Shown: piece by piece, positions 35,015 to 45,409 of the stretch
Position numbering within the stretch: position 1 is the first letter of the stretch
Layout: each line of letters begins with the position of its first letter
Source of the DNA: Peronospora farinosa
Taxonomy: Eukaryota > Oomycota > Peronosporomycetes > Peronosporales > Peronosporaceae
Assembly (NCBI GenBank): GCA_947646735.1
Contig: CANTFK010000218.1
Span: 1 to 64,000, forward strand
Direction: 5' to 3'
DNA: 64,000 nucleotides
Made by a program: the position numbers and the translations under genes
The notes under the pieces: generated by a model
Database searches by the model: none
The model's input: the letters and a program-made list of their open reading frames with translations, nothing else
Told to the model about the DNA's origin: nothing

Positions 35015-35373
35015 TGATGATGATATGCACCATCGTGAAAAGCGTCACGTTCCGCTTGAACATCTGCTTTTGACGTTGACTTGGCTTCACTGTGCATGTC
35101 ACAAATCTCAGAGCAAGGTCAAAACTGGATTTTTTATAGATTCACAACTTTAATATCTATAGAAAAGACGCTTACGTAATTAAAACCCATATGAAACTTC
35201 TTTCATACTTAATAACCTGTCTAAACACTTTAGTGCTCATCTCATCGCAACTAGATAAATATCATCCGACCTTTTTTTCCAAAATCGAGTCCATTTTGTC
35301 TTTTGCCTTGTCAAACATCGTACTACAGTAATATTCCACATATATATTCCTAACGTCTATTAACTTGTATCAA

Positions 35374-35405
<32 letters not shown>
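35374..35405 (+). repeat. (ACT)n microsatellite abutting a start codon
   Basis: About ten ACT/TAC trinucleotides end directly before the ATG of START/FYVE gene 1. They would form the last 30 nt of its 5' leader. Confidence 0.95.
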
Positions 35406-37175
35406 ATGGATCATACTCCTCATCCACGAGATTGTCGACTCCCTCGTGCTCATTTAAAATCACGTCATCAACGACCTCCTCCAGCCGTAGTCACTAATAC
35501 GGTCGAATTACAGACACTCGTGGCTTTTTCAGCCCTTGAACAACGGACGGTTGCTCTGTCTCAGGATGAAATCCAAGTCTGTTCTCGGCTGGTGGAACTT
35601 CTATTGACTGATACTTTACAGGCCTATGATCAAATGGATCGTCAAGTTTTATCGCACCACTGGAAATTGCTCAAGAAAAACGATCATTTGACAATTTACA
35701 AGCAACGGAAGGAATTTGTACTCGAAAAGGCTCGAAAACTTGCTCCAAAGGGTCATTGTCACTCAAATGAGACGGAGCTACCACTGCTTCTTGTAACAGG
35801 TCACTTGGCTGGTCATGTTAATGATGCCATGTACGGCTTAGTCAGTGCTAATACACGGACGATGAGAATGAACGCTGCTTATGCTGGAGACCCATTGGAA
35901 GACGCTAAAGTATTGACAACAATTGAAGGTCCGACCATTGAAGAACCTTTTCGTTTTCTTGGACTTAAATGGGCTGTGCGCCATGATGTTATTTCTGCCT
36001 CGTCCTTTGTCAAACGACGAGATTTATTGTACTTGGAGGCTACAGGAGTTACCAAGACGGCCAATGGAGAGAGAATCGGTTACCGTGTCATGCACTCGGT
36101 GAATATCAAGGCTTTGGCTGACTTAGCTGCAACGACTATTTCCTCTCCGGTCATTCGTGCAAGAACATCCATCGTGCAGTTATTCCATCAACAGCCGTCT
36201 TTGGAAGGCTCTAGAGGCCTTTCAAGCACGTTAAACGTGTTTACGAGGGGATACTACGACCCTCAGGGTGGAATGATGCACTTTTTAGCAGTCAGTGCAG
36301 GTACGGAGCTCCTGCTGCATATGACATTCTCTGTCGTGGACTGTGCACATCTCAAGAAGATTGCATATGCGGTCCAACGAGCTAGACGGAAACAGAGCGC
36401 GGCGAGTCAGCTGCACAAGACAAACTATGGTGACGAAGGTATGGGATGGATTGAAGAGATTGGCGATGAAGATGTTATTCGTATGGATAACAAAGCTTGC
36501 TTGACGAATTGCTCGCTGTGTGATCGGCGATTCGGTAGTTTGTTAAACCGAAGTGGTGTATCGTGCACTATTTGTGCTAAGATGGTCTGTTGGCGCTGCA
36601 GTGTTGTCAAGAAGTTGCGCTTCTATGTAAGAGATGACAGCAGCATGCCAGTGGACAATGGTGTGGATTTGGGTGAGATTATGGGTATGCAGCACTTTGA
36701 GCAGCCCGAGACGTCCCGAGCTTCTACAGAGAGAAGTAGCAGCGACAGTGGTGGTTCCGTCGTTATGAACGACATCCGCCGGAAGGCTCTCAAGTTCTGT
36801 TTGCCTTGTGTGTTACGTGCCAACCATAGGAATGCGTCACAGATTGTGGTGGAGGAGATTCTAGAGCAGACGACTTTTGGACTCGTCAGTCCCAGCCGTG
36901 CGACGGACTGCCCCAGTAACCATTCTCGCCCGTCATCAATTCGGCGGCGATCAACTCAGACTGGACAATTACACAACTTACCACCGTCCTCGCATGGGTT
37001 AAACCAGTTTTCTCATTACGCGGCATCTCCTTATTATCAGCCGCGTCAGAAAGCTTACAGCAGTGTCGCATGCGTTCAACATGGACTATTTCGCTCAACC
37101 TCAGCTTCCCCTCGTGCTTCGCCTCGTGTCATGCTGTATGTTGAAGATCCAACAATGACGCGCCCCATTGTTTAA
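35406..37175 (+). CDS. START-like domain and FYVE-like zinc-finger protein, gene 1
   Basis: A 589-residue single-exon protein. Residues about 70-320 form a START-like lipid-binding region, with WKLLKKNDHLTIYKQRK, LVTGHLAGHVNDAMYGL, EEPFRFLGLKWAV, LYLEATGVTKTANGERIGYRVMHS. These blocks also occur, diverged, in the genes at 40912 and 49078. A cysteine module follows (about 375-485): CSLC, CTIC then CWRC, and CLPC after a Ser-rich insert. It resembles a FYVE-type cross-brace but lacks the canonical RRHHCR basic patch. The C-terminal 110 residues are Ser/Pro-rich and look disordered. Such START-FYVE-like proteins are a large family in oomycetes; lipid-dependent membrane recruitment is the inferred role. 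The ACT repeat abuts the start codon. Confidence 0.82.
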   Translation: MDHTPHPRDCRLPRAHLKSRHQRPPPAVVTNTVELQTLVAFSALEQRTVALSQDEIQVCSRLVELLLTDTLQAYDQMDRQVLSHHWKLLKKNDHLTIYKQRKEFVLEKARKLAPKGHCHSNETELPLLLVTGHLAGHVNDAMYGLVSANTRTMRMNAAYAGDPLEDAKVLTTIEGPTIEEPFRFLGLKWAVRHDVISASSFVKRRDLLYLEATGVTKTANGERIGYRVMHSVNIKALADLAATTISSPVIRARTSIVQLFHQQPSLEGSRGLSSTLNVFTRGYYDPQGGMMHFLAVSAGTELLLHMTFSVVDCAHLKKIAYAVQRARRKQSAASQLHKTNYGDEGMGWIEEIGDEDVIRMDNKACLTNCSLCDRRFGSLLNRSGVSCTICAKMVCWRCSVVKKLRFYVRDDSSMPVDNGVDLGEIMGMQHFEQPETSRASTERSSSDSGGSVVMNDIRRKALKFCLPCVLRANHRNASQIVVEEILEQTTFGLVSPSRATDCPSNHSRPSSIRRRSTQTGQLHNLPPSSHGLNQFSHYAASPYYQPRQKAYSSVACVQHGLFRSTSASPRASPRVMLYVEDPTMTRPIV

Positions 37176-37369
37176 AGACTGTAGCACTACTTCCAAGTCG
37201 AAGTTCTCCACTGCGCATTTCAAAGTAGAAAGCGTTCATTAGTGAGACCACTCCACCACTCAATACAAAACATGTCCATTGAACAGTGTACATGTCGACC
37301 TCATTTGACCTTTCGACACTCCGGTAGCTCCTGAAATTCACTTGAAACGTATCCAATTTATTTCCAAAG

Positions 37370-38285
37370 ATGCTCGTTCCAGTCACCCGTATGCTCATAG
37401 CAGGACTTCTTGCTGGGGGTCTAGCACATCGTGGTCTTAAAAAACAATCACTGGATGCATCGGGTGCCATTGCTGCCTGTTTTGTGGGGTTCATGACACT
37501 TGCATCGAGCTATCGCTTTGGTATTTACCGTCCATTCCTTTCGTCTCAACTAAGCAAACATCTCATTCTCCTCTTTATCTCATGTCAATGTAGGTCTCCT
37601 CCTCTTCGGTTTCTACTTTTCCAGTAGCAAGCTTACCAAAGTACGAGCTCATTTCAAGCAACAGCTTGATACCAACTACAAACCCGGTGGTCAACGATCG
37701 GCACGTCAAGTACTGGCTTGCAGTCTCTTGGCCACCTTTGTGGCTATCTACTATATCCTTCAGTTTGGAGACGACGAAGTGGCTCTCAATTTCCAGACCG
37801 CTCCAAAGCAAAGCTATCTGTTAGCGAGCTATATTGGACATTACGCGTGCTGCACGGCCGACACGTGGGCCTCGGAACTCGGGGTGCTTAGTAAGAGCGA
37901 GCCTCGACTCATCACGACGTTGAAACGGGTGCCACCTGGTACCAATGGCGGTGTATCTGTGCTGGGGCTGGTTGTATCAGCACTGGGAGGAGCTTTCATT
38001 GGAGCTCTATACTACGTGTCGAGTTTGGCGTCCGGCTCGGCGCAGCTCCAGGTGATCACGCTGGGGATCATGACCGGTCTCTTTGGTTCCGTGCTGGACT
38101 CGGTCCTTGGTGCGACGATGCAAGCCACGTACTTTGACCAAACATCGCGCAAAATTTGCGATGGGATGGCAAACGTCGACCACGTTTGTGGAGTCAATTG
38201 GTTGAGCAATGAGGAGGTCAATGTCGTGTCTACACTGGTGACTACAATTATCAGTGGAGCGATGGCAAGCTATTTGTTCCCGTAA
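37370..38285 (+). CDS. DUF92/TMEM19-like multi-pass membrane protein
   Basis: Exons are 37370-37520 and 37594-38285. The 73-nt intron (GTATTT...AATGTAG) splits a Gly codon, and the product is 280 residues. Family marks include KKQSLDASGAIAACFVGFMTLA, FGFYFSSSKLTKV (after splicing), GGQRSARQVLA, CTADTWASELGVLS, VPPGTNGGVSVLG and QATYFD. About six hydrophobic segments are present. DUF92 includes animal TMEM19, of unknown function, and the plant phytyl-phosphate kinase VTE6. A polyprenyl-phosphate kinase-like role is therefore possible but unproven. The first exon alone would end in a frame lacking the conserved SSSKLTK block, which supports the intron. It lies 194 bp downstream of START/FYVE gene 1. 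Confidence 0.85.
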
Positions 38286-39381
38286 GAAGATGAAGCTATA
38301 GGACAATGCGAGGATAATGAGGATGCAACTGGAGACGAGCGATATGGCAGCTCAACCCTTTTTGCCCATTGACATTGGTTACATGCTCCTTCAGTTGTTA
38401 GATGTTCATGTTGTAACCCTCAACACGACCAGACTTGCTTCCTTCTGCAGCATAAACATATCTCTGGCTCAAGTCCAATCCCTCGAGGACTTAGTTGTCA
38501 TCTTGACGCGAAAAAGAGAGGACATCAGTATTGACGTGCACTGAATTCGCAAACGTGTAGTAGCAGCAAAGGAATATATGACGGTAGATTGAGCCATGGA
38601 TTCAGTCAATGTATATTCATATGTCACCAATTGCTCTCTCCGACAATGACGCGCATGAATACTACATCGTTGTTAAAGCGTTTCCCACCATGACATGAAC
38701 GATAAGTATCTTGGCATTCCTGATCGTAATATCGATGGGTGTCACCCTCGCGTTTGCTTGTACTCCACGCCATGCCCCTTTCACAGCAGAGCAGCTACCG
38801 TCACCAACATGAACACCAGCTCATCCTCAAATTACAATTCGGTTTCCATCCACACTCGGCATCCTGCTGCATCCAACATCCCAACACACATCGAGACATT
38901 GCCACGAAACCGACGACAGAAAGACATTACACCAACCGAGTTCATCTTCACAAGAGCTTCTCTTGTCTTGACCATTCTTATCTCGTCCTGCCTCCTTCTC
39001 AGCTTCTCCGATATCGGGCTACCTGGCTGCAGACTATTGCTGCACAAACGACAACAGACATAACATACCAAACCAACAAACGTCACTGCACCACCTCCAC
39101 CGAAGACCTCTTGCTGCTGGCCTTGCATACCACGACCTCCCCAAAATTTTCTCAAGCACCTTTGCAGCTGGAAAGAATACAAACTCCTACGTTTGCCTGC
39201 TTCAGTTAACGAAGTCACCGAGCACTGCATCTGCTTCTTTGCTCAAATGGCGATTGCGATCTTCTCCCTGCACCCAACTAAGCACCAGCGAACACTCATC
39301 AGAAGCAGAAGTCTAAGTCCAAGTGAGGTTCAAGGATAAGTGGTGATCCCAGCCCAATGCGATAACACGTAGCCGACATAT

Positions 39382-39450
39382 ACTTTTGAGCGGGCATCGT
39401 GGAGCAAGACATGACCAACATGTCTTGCTCCACAATGCCCGCTTCAAAGT
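39382..39450. repeat. Long hairpin with 32-nt arms
   Basis: Left arm 39382-39413 and right arm 39419-39450 pair with three mismatches around a 5-nt loop. The inner 23 bp contain only one mismatch (a G:U in RNA). Weaker pairing can be followed about 40-50 bp further on both sides. This suggests an inverted duplication that has decayed outward. Confidence 0.85.
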
Positions 39451-40884
39451 CATTCATAGATCGCCACGTATGTGTATTCGTCTGAACCACCAAGTACACA
39501 ACGCCCCAACAACCTGAACAACCGAACAATATTCGACCGCCGCACCTATGTCTTCCTTCACCACCGCTACTATCAAAACCATCACGACACCGACACGACA
39601 CTGTATCATTACAACCAGACACCACCTGCAAACCACGACGAACTTCAACCCACACGCCAGCCACATCAACACTCTAAGCCACCATCACTTCATTACATCC
39701 CGAGCACAATCACAATCGACGGCCTTGTACAGCCATTTTAATGACTTGAGGTCATGAAAAAGAGCAGGAGCTGACCATCCATGGAGATCAGAGAGAGAGA
39801 GAGAGAGAGAAGGAGACAAGTCGATTCAACCGTTTAAGAAGCTGCAGCATGTCTGGTAGTTCCCTATCGTTAGCAACGTCAGTGAACTCAATCGAGTCTA
39901 GTGATTGTACGGTGGGGTACTGACGCTCTCGAAATTGTCCGATTATGTTGATGCAGCATAGCAGCAGACGTGTACCAAGCAGCTATTATCGAAGGTTCAA
40001 TAGCCTATCTTCTTTTCTCTCATGATGGGGCTGCATGACTTCAACATCAACTGCATTCGTGGGGGTGGATAGATCGTACGTATCAAGCTTTTGTCGATAC
40101 AAGTGCCACAGCTTCAACTCGTACGCGGCTGCAAAATACGTTACGATGGACTTGCCTTATTATCTTTTAACTCACAACTCACTTTGTCTCGTGCGTGTGC
40201 ACAAGGTGTGCTCCTAAGACTGTCAGAAGCCTTTATGCTCATCAATGTGAACGTATCGAACATGTTGATCAAAGGTGACCATAACAAAGTGGTCGAATCA
40301 TTCTATTTGCACGTGAGACTCAAGCCTTGATGTGTGAAATGTCAGCTTCCATCATAATGCGTTCTCACGACCCCAACTTTGATGACTCTCAACGAATGCA
40401 GCAAGACTTTCTCGACAAATACTTGCTACTCAGATCTACCTCCTCCTTATTCGTAAAGTCAAGTAATGCTGCTCGTTGTTTGGCTCCTCTACTCGATAGC
40501 TACCTACCATCTTTACCTTTTCAAGTAAACTCACAAAGCTTTACCAAGTTCTCCCCAAAGTCTCAGCTCTAGAAAAACGTGGTTTTGTTTGTACGATTCT
40601 ACTGCATGGCTGACGAAGTCACGACCAGAATCTGCTAGGACAAATCCGAGCTTTTCAAATCCTGTATCTCCTCACCCCCCCCCCCCCCCTCAAATCATTT
40701 TCTTCGTTGCGATATGAGGATCTTGAAACCAACGGGTGATCCTTACTTCCCATCTTTGGATGCACGAGAAAAGTTTCACGAAATTCATGAATCTGATCCT
40801 CCCGAAGACACTCACTCGATGACCAATGTCCCCATTTCTCAAATTGCTACGTGACCTAGATCTCTTGGCAACTACAGGACATTA

Positions 40885-40902
40885 GCTCATTCATTACAAT
40901 TC
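40885..40902 (+). promoter_or_regulatory. Oomycete Inr/FPR-like core promoter
   Basis: GCTCATTCATTACAATTC closely resembles the oomycete initiator plus flanking element (GCTCATT followed by a CAWTTT-like block). It lies 10-27 bp upstream of the ATG of START/FYVE gene 2. Confidence 0.45.
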
Positions 40903-40911
40903 AAACGATCA

Positions 40912-42633
40912 ATGAGTTACCGTTTTCCGATTCAGTCGATGCCTCAATTCGACGTCACCGACTTAGAACATGAAGCCAGTATTGAATTCATGCAGGAATT
41001 ATTGAATCATACGATCCGGGAATTTGAGTTCCATTCCTATCATAATCATGGCATTGTAGACACTAGACGTTGGAAATCACAAACGCACCGTGATGATATT
41101 GAGTTGTATCGTGAACGCAAAGTCGGTGTAACGGGGGGTACGTTGTTCAATTCAGCACGTCATTGTCGACTTGATTTACCTCTTTTTTCATCGACAGTCA
41201 AGACATTGGCATCCCCTACCATGCTACTTACAGGATATGGTCACGGACGTGTGGAGAACGCAATGAGTGCAGTCGTGACCGAAAGTCAGCATGATTTGGC
41301 TCTTGCAGTGAAATTCAAGCACCACGACGTAGCCGACTGTGCTATTCTTAAAACGTTGGAACCACCGACGGAATCCGAGCCCTTCCATTATCTCGGGTTT
41401 AAGTTCTTCGCTCGAAAGTCTCCGACCGAAGGACATTTGTTCAAACACCGACATAGTGTCTACCTCGAGTTTAGCGGCATAACTGAATCCAGCACAGGAG
41501 AACAGATCGGCTTTCATTTGATGCATTCAGTTGAGCTTCCAATGTTCCCTGACTTGAGTGATTACAACTCGATCCGTGCACTGCAGTCAACGCGGTACAT
41601 TTACCGACAAAAGACCAACAAGACGGTCGAGGTCTTTATGCTGGGGAACATGGACCTCTCTGGTCACATTTTTAAACCGTTAGCCAACAAGTTTACGGTT
41701 GATGTATTCTTTGGTGTCACGCGGCTACTGGAGTTGGCCAAAGTGCGTCGTCTGTCGCAGATGGCGTACAAGCAGCGATGTTTCGGTGCCAATACCGCAG
41801 TTCTAGGCGGTACACCGGCGTGCAACGTGTGTACTCGTACTGCTACCAAGCATAAATTGTTGCGCTGTCACTTGTGCGGAGAGGATACGTGCAAGAAGTG
41901 TACAATCACCAAGTCCGTGTTTGTAAGTGACAAGTCTGGTATCCTCGGAGACTTTGTAAAGGTGCCGGCATGCAGGGCTTGTGTGCGGCGAGCCAACACA
42001 GGTACTTTAATGCCACGCGTGCTACGCACTCCTGACAGTGATCTCCGGTTTGACTTGTACAGGCCAAAGCCTAGTAAAACGTGGAGCAAACCTCAAGGTG
42101 CCGATCAAATGCTTGCGTCAGAGAGATGCCGCGACACGTTCCCGTCCGATTCGACTCCTATCCTTGATTTCACTCACCACAAGTCAAGTTTACCGACAAC
42201 GTCAAAGCTCTGCCAGCAGGAGAAGGAGGAGAATATCATTGACCCGTTCCTTGAAAGCTCTCAAAGGACAAAGCACATCACAGGTGAAAAGTCTCATTTC
42301 AATCAAAGTTCTGAGCATGCTGAAGTCTATCCGATCCGACTTCAGCCCCGCTCGCGTGTCTCGATTCTAGCTCCGGTCGACACTGATCTCTACAGCACAC
42401 TGCCCCGCAAGACAAGACCAAGCATGGACCCACAAATGTCAGCAGACATGCCGTCAGCAGAACGTGCGGTAATGAACCGCCTGACTGAGTTAAGCAAGAT
42501 GGCAGAGGATACGTTCGCGACAGCACGTCGGAATGGCATTTATTGTGAGCAGCACTGGCAAAAGGAGTTTCAGATGGAAATCGATGCAAATCGCTCTCAA
42601 GTTCGTCGTACGACTGTAACTTCACGGTTTTAA
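40912..42633 (+). CDS. START-like domain and FYVE-like zinc-finger protein, gene 2
   Basis: A 573-residue single-exon protein of the same architecture as the gene at 35406. START-like blocks at about 55-285 are TMLLTGYGHGRVENAMSAV, ESEPFHYLGFKFFARK, VYLEFSGITESSTGEQIGFHLMHS. They align in order with gene 1. The cysteine module at about 305-365 has CNVC, CHLCGEDTCKKC and CRAC, a compact FYVE-like cross-brace of eight cysteines without the HHCR patch. The C-terminal 200 residues are polar and look disordered. The distance to gene 1 is 3.7 kb with one unrelated gene between, so this is a dispersed tandem family. Lipid binding is inferred from the fold only. Confidence 0.82.
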   Translation: MSYRFPIQSMPQFDVTDLEHEASIEFMQELLNHTIREFEFHSYHNHGIVDTRRWKSQTHRDDIELYRERKVGVTGGTLFNSARHCRLDLPLFSSTVKTLASPTMLLTGYGHGRVENAMSAVVTESQHDLALAVKFKHHDVADCAILKTLEPPTESEPFHYLGFKFFARKSPTEGHLFKHRHSVYLEFSGITESSTGEQIGFHLMHSVELPMFPDLSDYNSIRALQSTRYIYRQKTNKTVEVFMLGNMDLSGHIFKPLANKFTVDVFFGVTRLLELAKVRRLSQMAYKQRCFGANTAVLGGTPACNVCTRTATKHKLLRCHLCGEDTCKKCTITKSVFVSDKSGILGDFVKVPACRACVRRANTGTLMPRVLRTPDSDLRFDLYRPKPSKTWSKPQGADQMLASERCRDTFPSDSTPILDFTHHKSSLPTTSKLCQQEKEENIIDPFLESSQRTKHITGEKSHFNQSSEHAEVYPIRLQPRSRVSILAPVDTDLYSTLPRKTRPSMDPQMSADMPSAERAVMNRLTELSKMAEDTFATARRNGIYCEQHWQKEFQMEIDANRSQVRRTTVTSRF

Positions 42634-43653
42634 CTAACACTAGCGACTTTTGGCAGCATTGATTCCTCGTTGGAAGGGAAGATTGTCATTTGAGAAGCAA
42701 GACATGAGACTGAAACGAGAAGAAGAAAACAGCGTGTACAATAGGCAAGTGGTGATATTAAAGGTATATAAAGAACACAAATGAATGGATTGCGTTGTTA
42801 TCTATTCTTGTTCATTGCGTTCGTTATATATATACCCTGGATGTTACGGGTTTTAGCAGCTGTACCCAAATTTTAATTTTTATTTGGATACCCGTCTTTC
42901 TGTTATAGGCCTATGATAGTAGCAGACAATCGATCTGCTCGTACTTTTTTTCTTTAGGATTCGTCCTAATCTCGGAAATTGAGGTTAAATCAGATGTAGA
43001 GTAGGTTTATGTTAACTAGAGTGATAGAATACAGCCAGTATGGAGATGGGAGGCACGTGGGACAAATCTGTGGAGCACAGACACGTGCGACTGCTGTGTG
43101 TGAGAGCAAGTACATGTCAATGACGACGTGTGGCAAAGAAGGGTGCACCATCATTCAGTTGCGACTACCGCATTGCTCGTGGATGCGACAAAATGAACGG
43201 GAGCTCTGTCGATACCAATGATTACTGGCCTATGCAATGCATGCAACGGTGGACTTTTCCAGAGCATTAAGTCAGACTTGCATGACTTTTTATAAAGTGT
43301 ATAGGACCCACTATAGAAAACTTACAGCACAAGGCCAATGTAAAAGCCTGAGTAGAATCATGAACGTTAGATGCACTTGCCAAATGCGTTACTTCCGCTT
43401 TGAGAGATCGACAAGTCCGAGATTGCAGCTGGAAGCCGAGTTGATTGAAGATTCGATTGTCAAAAAACGTAGCATTGTCTTGACCACTGGCTATTCCACA
43501 TCCGACTTTTTTTCTTGAATGATCTTAGGAAAATCTCTCTCTTCGAAGAGCAGGCTTTTTCCTTGAAGTGTACTTGTTGGACATTTACATGCCTATGGCA
43601 GTTATATTCTCCTATTCCTTCAAACACTTTCAATCTCACTCTCTATTCTCACC
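42634..43653. other. Intergenic, 1 kb, no gene seen
   Basis: An AT-rich spacer between two plus-strand genes. Short frames (43009-43221, 43237-43518) have no protein-like character. The last 20 bp contain an initiator match for the SOD-like gene. Confidence 0.55.
43635..43647 (+). promoter_or_regulatory. Oomycete initiator (Inr) match
   Basis: CTCACTCTCTATT fits the oomycete Inr consensus YTCAYTYYNNWYT at every position. It sits 7 bp upstream of the ATG at 43654, which would give a very short leader. Confidence 0.5.
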
Positions 43654-44340
43654 ATGATCCAAGTTTTTGGCTCCATTTGCATTTTCACAGTCGCCCTTGC
43701 CCTTGCGGCTGCCGCTGACAACCCATTGTTTGTCTACAACTTTAAAGCTTCGGATGCTGCTGGTATCGACGGCACTATCAAAGTGAACTACGCTGCCAAA
43801 GACTCGACCGTTGCCACCATTACGGCCGAACTTGACTTCTCGGCCGTCGACCAGAAGAAGATTGCTACCTTTGACGGTAATTGTACAGGCGACGTTACAA
43901 GCTACAAATGGCACATCCATACTGGATGGAACTCCGCAAAGTCTTCGGACTCGTTGAAACTATGCTCTAAGGCGGCAACTGGTAACCACTATGACCCTCT
44001 AAAGGCTTGTGGTCCTGCATCGGAATACGTCGCTGAGCCCGAATGCAAGGCCAAATCGTTGACCTACGCGTGCAATCCAGCCGCCTACATGGCCGACCCA
44101 ATGGTGTGTGAAAAGGGAGACTTGTCCGGCAAATTCGGTGCCTTGACACCCGGATCAAACCACAAGGTATCGGAGAAGTGGACGGACTCGCACTATCCGC
44201 TGGCATCCGAGAGCACAAAGACGTGGAGTATTGTGCTTCATGCTGTGTGCGGCAAAGAGACGCCACGAGTTTCGTGTGCACTTGGGAACGAACAAAAGGA
44301 ACATGCAAAGGAAGACGGGCACAAAAAGAAGTGCCGTTAA
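43654..44340 (+). CDS. Secreted Cu/Zn superoxide dismutase-like protein, copy 1
   Basis: 228 residues with a clear signal peptide (hydrophobic core VFGSICIFTVALALAAAA, cleavage near residue 21). The mature part follows the Cu/Zn-SOD order. WHIH (H87, H89) and GNHYDP (H112) supply copper-side ligands, CEKGDLSGKFG (D156) matches the GDLG block, and SIVLHA (H196) is the last copper ligand. The usual His just before GDLG is replaced and another zinc-side His position is Tyr, so zinc binding may be lost as in copper-only extracellular SODs. Six or more cysteines suggest disulfides. The C-terminus is a basic EDGHKKKCR tail. The likely role is removal of superoxide outside the cell, for example host oxidative-burst products (inference). 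A paralogue is at 56570. Confidence 0.82.
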   Translation: MIQVFGSICIFTVALALAAAADNPLFVYNFKASDAAGIDGTIKVNYAAKDSTVATITAELDFSAVDQKKIATFDGNCTGDVTSYKWHIHTGWNSAKSSDSLKLCSKAATGNHYDPLKACGPASEYVAEPECKAKSLTYACNPAAYMADPMVCEKGDLSGKFGALTPGSNHKVSEKWTDSHYPLASESTKTWSIVLHAVCGKETPRVSCALGNEQKEHAKEDGHKKKCR

Positions 44341-45409
44341 GTCGTTGAGTAGCCACTTGTTGCCATGTCAACCCCTTGTTTTCTTTTCAAACACTTGAAC
44401 AATTTACTTTTTGTGAAGCTTTCACTGCTGTCTTGGCAACCTCTTTGTCGTTCTTCTGCGTTGCTGCGTGCGGTTTGAAAGATAAGTTAGGCATTACAGG
44501 ATAGATTGGTGCGAGTGGAAACACAACAGTGATTGACCTGTATGATGCATGCATGATCCGTATGTAAGTAAAAAAAATCTGTGCTTGGATGAAAGACGGT
44601 AAGTGTTCCAGAGGGTATCCGAAAACCTTAATTGGACGTCGCTAGGGTGACGAAATGTTGTGTCCATGTCAACTGAATCTACCCTGTAAGAGAAGATGAG
44701 GGTGGATCAACTGCATCATCATAGTAAAGCCATTTGAAAAGTTTGTAAAAGCGCACATTTGAAAAAAGGTGAGGGAGAATTGCAGTGTAAGTATCTGTCT
44801 GCATACAACTGGTCGTATTGATCATGCGACAATGTTGCTCACCATTGCGGTTTGGTTGCTAGCGTGAATACTCTCTCAGTATCTACACATTCGTAGTTCA
44901 CAGTCTCCACTTTACCGCTGATCATGTACTTTTTCAAGATGACAAGAGAGGTTTTGGAACCAAGAGATCATTGAGAACCAGAAAAGGAACAAACAATGGT
45001 GAAGAATAGATGTCAGGACGCAATGGCATGGTTTAAAAAAGGTTAAGACGTGTTTAGTTTGAGAAAGCGTCGACGATTACATAGGAAGTCACGCCAAGAA
45101 AGAAATTGACGGGGTGGACTTTTTTCCATAGCCGAACATGATGAAGTGGATCGTTCGTTAAAAAGTTGATGAATATGCAGAACGGTATCGGCCAAGGGAT
45201 CAACTGAACAAATGGTTGGAAGACGGAAAGGAATCTAAAGTGTTCAAACTTGTGCTTAAGAGGAACGAATCTGGAAACAATTGGGATCGTTGGAAGACAT
45301 TAACTTTATATCAAGTAGTACGCTGCTGACTCAAATGCGATTACTAATTATAGAGCGATTTTCACTACTTGGTCACACGACTAATGAAGATCTCCAGTGA
45401 CTTTCGACT
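44341..45409. other. Intergenic, 1.07 kb, no gene seen
   Basis: The 3' regions of the convergent SOD-like and SLC37-type genes. No domain-bearing frame, RNA gene or strong repeat is seen. Confidence 0.6.

Larger units (their letters stand above)
33569..35405. other. Intergenic, 1.8 kb, no gene seen
   Basis: This AT-rich spacer lies between the divergent VPS13 and START/FYVE gene 1. It contains a foldback element (33893-33991), an AG microsatellite (34961-35011) and an ACT repeat next to the downstream ATG. A minus-strand frame at 34257-34625 (122 codons) has no recognisable domain and no supporting signals. Confidence 0.55.
38286..40911. other. Intergenic, 2.6 kb, no convincing gene
   Basis: Between 38700 and 39770 the plus strand is C/A-rich and several overlapping frames of 80-156 codons are open on both strands. 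None shows a domain, signal peptide or clear start context. A strong hairpin lies at 39382-39450, an AG tract at 39790-39811 and a C15 homopolymer around 40675-40689. The last 60 bp are the likely core promoter of START/FYVE gene 2. Confidence 0.5.

Noticed and set aside
38695..39664. Overlapping frames of 120-156 codons on both strands
   Set aside because: They result from C/A-rich strand asymmetry that lowers stop frequency. No family resemblance.
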